Source of the DNA: Isoetes taiwanensis
Lineage: Eukaryota; Streptophyta; Lycopodiopsida; Isoetales; Isoetaceae
NCBI GenBank assembly: GCA_021234155.1
Contig: JAJEKV010000035.1
Coordinates: 3,672,224-3,736,223 of the forward strand
Direction: 5' to 3'
Length of the DNA stretch: 64,000 nt
Shown one piece after another: positions 56,340-64,000 of this stretch (position 1 is its first letter; each line of letters begins with the position of its first letter). The translations under genes were made by a program, and so were the position numbers. The notes under the pieces are model-generated. The model did no database searches. It worked only from the letters and a program-made list of their open reading frames with translations, and was not told the origin of the DNA.

Positions 56340-56384
56340 TTTTCGGGTTCGCGAACTTCGTTTCGGGAGCCAATAAAGTGCGCG

Positions 56385-56393
56385 CTTATGGAT
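56385..56393. repeat. Target duplication of the Mutator-like element, right
   Basis: CTTATGGAT, exact partner of 54784-54792. The LTR sequence resumes with GGTAGAGCC. Confidence 0.92.
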
Positions 56394-57346
56394 GGTAGAG
56401 CCATAGCGGTGGTTGGCTATAAAAGAAGCTAGCCTTAAAACAACTAGTGGATTAAACCGTGAAGCTCTTATTTAAGTCTTGTGGAGATCTTCCCTGATAC
56501 GAATAGAAGGATTTGCCTTAATTTGATGCCGTCTAATGAATTGCTCCTTGAGGCCTTATAGAATTGGCTTGAGATGTTGCTCAAGCTGGAAACTAATGGT
56601 GCCTTAAGGCATCAGTATTGGCTCTGGCTCCTGCAAAGGAATTGGTATGAAGCCAAGCTGCTGTAAGGTCATGGTCCCCTTAATGACCCATTCCTTCCAA
56701 AAAGATAATCTTTGCTTATCTTTTTTAGATCGCGTAAGTGCTAATGAGATAGTATGCGGGATTAGTATGGGACAATACCATAGGCTATGAACAGTCTAGT
56801 GAAAGTGTATTCTTAGTTAATTATTCCAGAGGATTGTATGCAAGTGTTATTAGACGAGTGGAACCTGTCTAGGGGGAACTTAGTTACTAGTGAGGTGCTG
56901 CTTCCATCGGTATGGGATGGTGGGGGCACGTCCCAACAGTCTAGTAGCTAGCGGTTCCTACAGTGCTTGCAGTTTATTCCTTACACTGGACCCACCAGCG
57001 CGAGGGTTCTAGACGACATACTGTCTAGATATGGTGGGGGGCATCTGCTTGGTAGATGTTATGGTGCGTGTGGTGGATTCCATATGCATGTTCTTGCAGT
57101 CCGTCAGTCATCGCTTCATATTGAGATAACTCTTATGCATATTACTAACACGTGGAAGCTTGTGCAGGTTGTTTGATAGCTAGCGGAGCATACGTGTGTA
57201 TACAGTTATCTATGTCATCTTGTTATCTGTATACATGGCTTTCATGTATATAGCCTTGTGGGAGGCAGTACTTGTTCTGTGTACTCTGATGGTTTGATGT
57301 GAATACAAATCGAAATTTTTGGTACTAAAATTTTGGTTCGTAACAC

Positions 57347-57359
57347 TGGTCTCAGAGCC
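57347..57359 (+). other. Primer-binding site (initiator tRNA-Met type)
   Basis: TGGTCTCAGAGCC begins two bases after the 5' LTR. It differs by one base from TGGTATCAGAGCC, the site complementary to the 3' end of plant initiator tRNA-Met, which primes minus-strand synthesis in many gypsy elements. Confidence 0.85.
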
Positions 57360-57447
57360 TGAGTTGCGGCTTCGACCTTGAGTACCTGAGATAGAGCACG
57401 ACGAGACTAGTGCAGGCGCACATACTATAGGGGGATAGGCGACTCCT

Positions 57448-58848
57448 TTGGAGGAGGAACCTGATGTACGAGGGTTGGCTTCTCACGTACAAGAAACCCA
57501 GAAGAACCTGGAGACCATGCCGACGAAGTGGGGTGAGGATTTGCTGCGTGAGAGCCTCAAGGCAGTATTAGACACTCAGACTGCTATGAGAACTGTATTG
57601 GAGACCCTTGCTGGCACGGATGACCATGGGAAGTCTGTCGAGAAGGGGAAGCCTTCGGCAGTAGTGGTGGTGGACCCGGATGTACATGGTACTAGTGCTA
57701 CTGTGGAGCAGTCACTGAAGAGTTCCAGATTGAGCAAGAAGGACATACGCCGTCTCGAGCGCACTAAGATCCCAGATTGGGATGGGAAAGGCACTGCTGA
57801 GGAGGCGATGGTTTGGATTAATAAGCTTGAGACCTTTTTTGAGGCTATCAATAAAAGTGATAAGGCGCGGTTGTTCATTGCGCAGATGCGGCTGAAATCG
57901 AACGCCTATAGTTGGCGGAATGTTCCTACCGTGAAGAAAGAGGTGAATACCTGGTCCGATTTCAGGAAGTACTTTATTGGGGAGTATGCACCTCAGCATG
58001 ATACTCGTGATGCACTTGAGAAGCTGCAATACTGTAAGCAGACAGGTTCTCTAAGTGCTTATATCAACAAGGTACGGGGTTATATCCACAAGGTTGGAGA
58101 TTTATTCGAAGCTCGGCAGATTGATTTCTCCCTAGGTAGTCTATCCAGTATTGCTCTCAAGAAGCAGATAATCGGGTTGAAGCCTGAGGATTTTGAGAGG
58201 GTGACGATGTTGGCCCCTCAGCTTGGGGAAGAGGATGAGTCCTTTAAGAGGACATCTCAGAAGTTCTTAAAGAAGAAAAACAGGTTTTTCAAAAAGAAAA
58301 AGCCTGAACAGTCTAAGCCTAAGCCTGTAGGTGGAGAGTCCAAGAAGCGTAAGGCGGACTCTAAGTCCAGTGGTCCCAAGAAGGGGATTTTCTGCTATAG
58401 GTGTGGGGAGCCGGAGCACATTAGTCATGAATGCTCTCAGCCACAGAACAAGAAAGCTAATAACAAGAAAGCAAACGTGATTAAAAAGGTTGAAGAAGTA
58501 TTGGAATCTAAGACGATTTCAACCATTGCCATGGAAGAGCTGTGCGCGGTGGATAAGCACGCAAGCAAGGACATTATGGAAATGTTTTCTGGACGGGTTA
58601 TTAGATTCTTGGGCAGAATCATAGGCCGAAACTTTAAAGTATTATTGGATTGTGGCTCTTCGGACATGTTTGCCTCTTCTAAGTTGGTAAAAGAACTGCA
58701 CTTACCTTGTGTAAAGACTAATAAGTACAAGGTAGATGGACCTTTTGTGAACGATTCTCAGGTGGAGGATCGTAAAGCTGTTGAGATGCCCTTGAATATT
58801 CAAGGCTACCAGGAAAAGCTTGATTTTGACCTCTTGGATGTTGGCTGA
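57448..58848 (+). pseudogene. Gypsy gag with zinc knuckle, running into protease
   Basis: An open stretch of 466 codons. No upstream in-frame ATG is seen. The first in-frame ATG is at 57517, so the original start may be lost. A retrotransposon gag core lies around residues 100-260 (IPDWDGKGTAEEAMVWINKL, FRKYFIGEYAPQ). A Lys-rich linker follows, then the CCHC knuckle CYRCGEPEHISHEC near residues 317-330. After it comes an aspartic-protease-like segment, VLLDCGSSDMF, in which the usual DSG reads DCG. The TGA at 58846-58848 falls inside the protease, and the homology continues in the same frame (YDVVMRITWLQWV), so it is a nonsense mutation. Gag would form the particle and bind element RNA. Confidence 0.9.
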
Positions 58849-61470
58849 TATGATGTGGTGATGAGGATAACATGGTTGCAGTGGGTTAAACCTACTACAA
58901 TAGATTGGAACACTCACCAAGTGACGCTGATGAGAGACGCGAGATCTATCTGCAAGGGAGTCCTTTGACGGGAGCTTCCAAGTCGCTTCAGGTCAAGAAA
59001 CTTGTACGTAAATCTTCCAATCAATGTTTTCTTCTATTTATATATGAGTGTTGATAGAGAATTCAAAGGGCCAAAAAGAGTTGCAGGATCTGTTGTGTGA
59101 ATTTCAGGATGTGTTCCCTGAGGAACTACCTGAAGGCCTTCCACCTAGTAGATAGATTGAACATGAGATTGATTTAGAGCCTGGATCTAAATCTGTGTTT
59201 CATTGCCCTTATGGATTGTCCATATTGGAACAAGAGGAGGTAAAGGAGCAGCTTCACGAGTTGTTAGCCAAAAGGTTTGTGAGGCATAGCAAATCCCCTT
59301 ATGGTGCTCCTGTCATTCTAGTTAAGAAAAAGGACGGTTCAATGCAGATGTGCATTGATTATCGTGCCTTGAATAAGATCACGATCAAGAATAGGTACCC
59401 CTTACCTAGGATTGATGAGATCATGGATAGACTAACAGGAGTTAAGTATTTTTCTAAGATGGATTTGCGCAGTGGTTATCACCAGATAAGGGTAAAGGAG
59501 TTGGATGTACATAAGACTGCCTTCAAGACCACCTTTGGTCATTTTGAATTTTTGGTGATGCCTTTTAGACTAACAAATGATCCTGCTACTTTTTCCAGAA
59601 TGATGAATGAGGTTTTTGTAGGATGTCTTGATACTTTTGTTGAAGTATTTTTATATGATATCCTGGTGTATAGTAAAACCTTAGATGAGCATTTGGATCA
59701 TTTGCGTTCTGTGCTAACTCTGCTCGGACAGCATAAGTTATATCCAAAGATGTCAAAGTGTGAATTTCTGAAAGCACAGGTGGAATCTTTGGGCCACATT
59801 GTATCTGCAGAAGGTGAAGCTGTAGATCCCAAGAAGAGGGAGGCAATTCAGTCTTGGCCAATGCCAAAGAATGTATCTGAGTTGCGTAGTTTCTTGGGAT
59901 TGGCCAGTTACTATCACAGATTTGTCTGGAAGTTTGACAAGATTGCAGCTGCTTTGACTATGTTATTGAAAACTAATGTCCATTGGCAATGGACCCAGCA
60001 GTAGGCAATGGATATGCTGAAGAGGGTGTTGATCTCAACGTCTATTCTGTTGATTCCAGACACGGGTAAACATTATAAGATTTACATGGATGCATGTGGC
60101 TATGCCATTGGGGCCGTTCTCATGCAGAGTGGTGGCTTATGAAAGTCGCCAATTCAATGCTGCTGAGAAGAACTATTCCACCTATGAGCAGGAGTTACTG
60201 GTGATGGTTCATGCGCTCAAAGCCTGGAAACATTATCTCTGCAACAAGTGTGAGTTTGTGGTCTATACCGATCATAAACCGTCGAAATTCCTGCAAAGCC
60301 AGGCTGAGGTAAGTCCAAGGCAAGGTGGTTGGACTTTCTTTCTCAATTTCATTTTTCTGTTGAACATCTTCCCGGGAAAAAGAATCCTGTTGCTGATGCT
60401 CTTTCTAGGGTTCAAGAAGTAAATGTGATAGTTCAATGTGAAATTGCTTTGGTGTCATAGATTAAACAAGCATATGACTTGGATACCTATATTTTGAGTA
60501 TGCAGCATCTATCTAAGTTACCTGATGCTTGGGATATCTAGGATGGACTCTGGTATCATAAGGAACATATTTATGTTCCTACTGTGGACACTTTGCGAAA
60601 GCATTTATTGAGCGAATTTCATGATGCACCTTATGCTAAGTATGGTGGTGAATGAAAAACATATGAATCGCTCAAAAGAATGTTTACTAGCCTAGTTTGA
60701 AAGAAGATGTGCATGAATATGTGAAAGTTTGTGAGACTTGTCAGCAGGTTAAAGCAGATCGAGGCAAGACTCCAAGACTATTGCATGTGCTGGAGGAGAG
60801 GTGGAGTGAAATCTCTATGGATTTCTTGGGAAGTTGCCCCATACTATGCATCACTATATCCAGATACTTGTCATTGTGGATAGATTGACGAAGTATGCAT
60901 GCTTTATACCTCTGACAAAGAATGTTGATGGCTTGGCAGTGGCCAGGGCTTATATGCAGCATGTATTCCCTATTTTTGGATTACCCAAAGCTATTGTAAG
61001 CGATCGAGATGTGAAATTCACTGGGAATTTCAGACGGGAATTGTTTTCTGCAATAAAATGCACTCTTCAGTTCTCTAGTGGAGATCATCCTGAAACGGAT
61101 GGGCAAACTGAAAGAGTGAATCAGATTCTGGAGGATATGAGAAGATCTTATGTGGCCACGCAGCAATCCAGATGTGAGGACTATTTGCCGATTGTAGAGT
61201 TTGTTTACAATAATGGGTTCCAACAGAGCTGTAGTCTTTCCTACAAATCTGAAAAGAAAAGCAATATTACCACTGCTTGCAGGGAAGAAACCAAAGCTCT
61301 CCCCAAGATACAGTGGTCCTCACGAGATTTTGAAGAAATATAATGACGTTGCCTTCAAGTTGCAACTTCCACCGAATATGGACATTCATCCAGTTTTCCG
61401 TGTGAGGACCAGCTCTGGGGAAAGCTGTGAATGTTGTGCCTTCTCAAGAACACATGGTGGAATTGGATAG
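58849..61470 (+). pseudogene. Gypsy pol: reverse transcriptase, RNase H, integrase, multiply broken
   Basis: RT is the longest piece (59195-60004): [49 protein letters not shown]. The catalytic YxDD region reads [10 protein letters not shown], so one catalytic Asp is lost. A stop (TAG, 60002-60004) precedes ISTSILLIPD and the RNase H part YMDACGYAIGAVLMQ, then after a frame change VVAYESRQFNAAEKNYSTYE and YTDHKP. Integrase follows in pieces: CETCQQVKADRGKTP (from 60730), DRLTKYACFIPL, VSDRDVKFTGNF and ETDGQTERVNQ, then a C-terminal block PRYSGPHEILKKY ... LPPNMDIHPVFRV near 61300-61410. At least five stops or shifts prevent a functional polyprotein. Confidence 0.92.
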
Positions 61471-61647
61471 AATCCCTACCTCTGAAAGAATTTTGAATTC
61501 CCGGATAGTGCGGATCTGCCAGAGAGGCCAGATGAAATTTCTAGTAAAATGAAAACATAGATCTGTCTCAGAAGCGACATGGGAGAGCCGAATATCTGAA
61601 TGTTATGGCTCAATGGTCTGAAGCCGATTCTTGAGGACAAGAACCCC

Positions 61648-61660
61648 GGGAGGGGGGTAA
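61648..61660 (+). other. Polypurine tract
   Basis: GGGAGGGGGGTAA directly precedes the 3' LTR, the expected position for the plus-strand primer. Confidence 0.88.
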
Positions 61661-63637
61661 TGTTATGCCCAAATATTTTGTAGACCATTGTTCTATAATT
61701 TGCATGCATGTTTGTTATGGGCTAACAATAATGATTTAATGCGGTTGGCATTAGAATTATGGTCGCATATTTCCTAGCCCTAGGATTATGGTGCACCTAG
61801 TAGAGAAGCAACCGAATGTTCAATAATTTAAACAGGGTTGCTAAGTTTGCCTTGGGGCATTGTGATAAAAATGTAATTAAGAAGGTTTACATTTAATTGG
61901 TTAATGGTCTAATAACCATTGAAGAAAAGGTGAGAACCTTGAAATGGGGTGGCTCATCATCGACCTGCTGTACGCAGTCGGATGGGCAAAGTGAGTTGAT
62001 TGGTATCGGCTACTGCCGATTTACCTCCTGGGTAAGGATCGACTGCTGTTGGGTGGTTGCCACGTGGCTTTGTCATGTTGGCATGGTGCCATCGAAGGGT
62101 GGAGGCGACAGATCCAAGCTGATATCAGGAGGTGCCGGAATTGGCCCAGCAGGCTGCCGGAATTAATTCACAGAAGAATCGTCTGGCCACTGATTATGTG
62201 CCACGGGCATTTGCCAGGGTGGCATGGGTTTAAGGTAGACAGGCGGCATAGTCTATGAGGGAGAAGCCGGAAGGCTACAGAAAGAAGGAAGGTCCGGCTA
62301 AGGAGCAAATTGCCAGAAGTATCTACAAGGTTTCTACTGTTAGAGTAGAGGGAGAGCTGGGTGTTCCAGGTAAGCCACAAAAGGTTGAATCCTTATGGAT
62401 GGTAGAGCCATAGTGGTGGTCGGTTGTAAAAGAAGCTAGCCTTAAAACAATTATTGGATTAAACCGTGAAGCTCTTATTTAAGCCTTGTAGAGATCTTCT
62501 TTGATACGAACAGAAGGATTTGCCTTAATTTGATGCCTTCTGATGAACTGTTCCTTAAGGCCTTATAGAATTGGCTTGAGATGTTGCTCAAGCTGGGAAT
62601 TAACAGTGCCTTAAGGCATCAATATTGGCTCTGGCTCCTGCAAAGGAATTGGTATGAAGCCGAGCCGCTGTAAGGTCATGGTCCCCTTAATGACCCATTC
62701 CTTCCAAAAAGATAATCTTTGCTTATCTTTTTTAGATCGCGTAAGTGCTAATGAGATAGTATGCGGGATTAGTATGGGACAATACCATAGGCTATTAACA
62801 GTCTAGTGAAAGTGTATTCTTAGTTAATTATTCCAGAGGATTGTATGCAAGTGTTATTAGACGAGTGGAACCTGTCTAGGGGGAACTTAGTTACTAGCTC
62901 CTGCAAAGGAATTGATATGAAACCGAGATGCTCTAAGGTCATGGTCCCCTTAATGATGCATTCCTTCTGAAAATATAATCTCTGCTTATTTTTTGAGATT
63001 GCGTGAGTGCTAGTGAGATAGTGTATGGGATTGGTATGGGACAATACCATAGGTTATTACCAGTCTAGTGAAAGCGAGATCTCAACTACTGAGCTATGCT
63101 TAGTTAATTATTTCAGAGGATTGTATGCAACTGTTATTAGACGAGTGGAACCTGTCTAGGGGGCACTTAGTTACTAGTGAGGTGGCGCTTGCCATCGGTA
63201 TGGGATGGTGGCGGCACGTGCCAACAGTTTAGCAGCTAACAGTTCCTATAGTGCTAGTTTATTCCTTACACTGGATCCACCAGCGCGGGGGTTCTAGACG
63301 ACGTACTGTCTAGATATGATGAGGAGCATCTGCTTGGTAGATGCTATGGTGCGTGTGGTGGATTCCATGTGTGTGTTCTTGCAGTCTGTCAGTCATCGCT
63401 TCATGTTGACACTATTTGATAACTCTTATGCATGTTACTAACACGTGCTTGTGCATGATGTTTGATAACTGGCGGAGCATACGTGTGTATATAGTTATCT
63501 TGTGTGTCATCTTGTTATCTGTATACATGGCTTTCACGTATATAGCCTCGTGGAAGGCAGTACTTGTTCTATGTACTCTGATGGTTTGATGTGAATACAA
63601 ATCGAAATTTTTGGTACTAAAATTTTAGTTTATAACA
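61661..63637 (+). repeat. 3' LTR (1977 bp) with internal duplication
   Basis: It matches the 5' LTR from TGTTATGCCC to TAACA and lacks the Mutator-like insertion. A block of about 265 bp (about 62633-62897) is repeated immediately after (about 62898-63160). The second copy is more diverged and has a short extra segment near 63078-63100. The 5' LTR has only one copy. Confidence 0.93.
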
Positions 63638-63642
63638 AATGA
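63638..63642. repeat. Gypsy element target duplication, right
   Basis: AATGA, partner of 54065-54069. Confidence 0.9.
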
Positions 63643-64000
63643 ATTTCGTGCTAAACTTCCACACATGAAAAGTTATCACGAATAGAGCTATTAGAGAAAT
63701 ATAGCAATACCACCAAATGCTAAGGGGATGTAGGCACATATAACAATGAAAATTCTAGGAGCAAATCTATCGGGTTAGTAAGACATTGAAGCTCAAATCA
63801 GGTAGTAATACACTTAAAAGTTGTCTCCTTTTACATAAAACAATGGGCCAACAATTCTTTACAACAAACTACTGTAGTGGCTAGCTCCATCAGCTTTCAA
63901 GGTGGCAATCTGGTTCTACCATGGGTGTCAGCTACCACCACCGGTGAAAAAATACAACAAATAAGTAGTAGAGCGGCTCTATCCTGTTAGCTATCAGCAG
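63643..64000. other. Flanking sequence to window end, nothing recognised
   Basis: AT-rich DNA without a gene, repeat or element end that I can support. Confidence 0.5.

Larger units (their letters stand above)
54793..56384. mobile_element. Mutator-like (MULE-type) element with long inverted ends
   Basis: A 1592-bp insertion in the 5' LTR with a 9-bp target duplication and inverted ends of roughly 200 bp. Both ends share TGGCTCCCGAAAC followed by ACTTCGC-like and AATTCGCCCAGGCGAACCC blocks. A 9-bp duplication and long TIRs fit the Mutator superfamily. No transposase is present, so it is non-autonomous. The middle (about 55200-55960) has lower repeat content and minus-strand open frames of up to 89 residues. 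It could be captured host sequence, as in Pack-MULEs, but I recognise no protein there. Confidence 0.85.
54070..57345 (+). repeat. 5' LTR (3276 bp, enlarged by a Mutator-like insertion)
   Basis: It aligns with 61661-63637. Without the 1592-bp insertion and its 9-bp duplication it is about 1.68 kb. A perfect 10-bp-stem hairpin, GTGAGCACCC / GGGTGCTCAC (54346-54372), lies near its start. The 3' LTR version is broken. Confidence 0.93.
54070..63637 (+). mobile_element. Ty3/gypsy LTR retrotransposon, complete ends, decayed coding
   Basis: The order is LTR, primer-binding site, gag, protease, reverse transcriptase, RNase H, integrase, polypurine tract, LTR. That domain order, with integrase after RNase H, defines Ty3/gypsy. 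Both LTRs begin TGTTATGCCC and end in TAACA, with 5-bp AATGA duplications outside. The coding region has nonsense and frameshift breaks. The LTRs differ by many substitutions, a 1.6 kb insertion in the 5' LTR and an internal duplication in the 3' LTR, so the insertion is old. No chromodomain is visible, so the clade is left open. Confidence 0.95.

Overview
This is plant nuclear chromosomal DNA made almost entirely of transposable elements. The evidence is a plant-type LINE with a DUF4283-like ORF1 and a zf-RVT C-terminus, a Ty3/gypsy element primed by initiator tRNA-Met, Helitron-type CTAG/hairpin ends, an En/Spm (CACTA)-like protein gene with GT-AG introns, and captured fragments of plant genes. 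I cannot name the species. I see no tRNA or rRNA genes, and no convincing intact host gene.

Layout. 1-1412 is unassigned GC-rich DNA holding a diverged repeat pair. 1655-1900 looks like one subterminal region of a CACTA-like element and 19202-19330 like the other. Between them lie a long polypyrimidine tract (2003-2785), a six-copy minisatellite (2926-9215) split by a LINE on the minus strand (2981-8668, 17-bp target duplication), a MITE-like foldback (9309-9752), a decayed protein-kinase-like gene (10111-11507), a stretch of small duplications and foldbacks (12239-14608), a possible SPC12-like exon on the minus strand (about 15.8 kb), and a nine-exon gene that splices into one 431-residue frame (16903-18942) and resembles plant Ptta/En/Spm transposon proteins.

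19330-43689 is a head-to-tail array of Helitrons: one truncated unit and five units joined exactly 3'-CTAG to 5'-TC. The standard unit is about 4.1 kb. The first full unit is 7.4 kb because it carries an extra 3.26 kb with a MITE and a nearly complete captured gene in reverse orientation. The units are almost identical except for dense changes at CAG/CTG sites. This looks like a sequencing artefact at CHG-methylated bases or an unusual mutational process. 44178-51880 is a second Helitron with the same terminal hairpin. It contains a 1.4 kb tandem duplication and a solo LTR (44492-46961, TSD ACAGT).

54070-63637 is a complete but decayed Ty3/gypsy element (TSD AATGA). A Mutator-like element with long inverted repeats and eleven copies of a palindromic 20-mer is inserted in its 5' LTR (54793-56384, 9-bp TSD). 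The 3' LTR has its own internal duplication.

How they relate: the nesting gives an order of events. The minisatellite predates the LINE, the Helitron 2 duplication predates the solo LTR, and the gypsy element predates the Mutator-like insertion. The Helitron array looks recent. The only reading frame of any length that appears intact by hand splicing is the En/Spm-like gene, apart from the LINE ORF1, which is also open.
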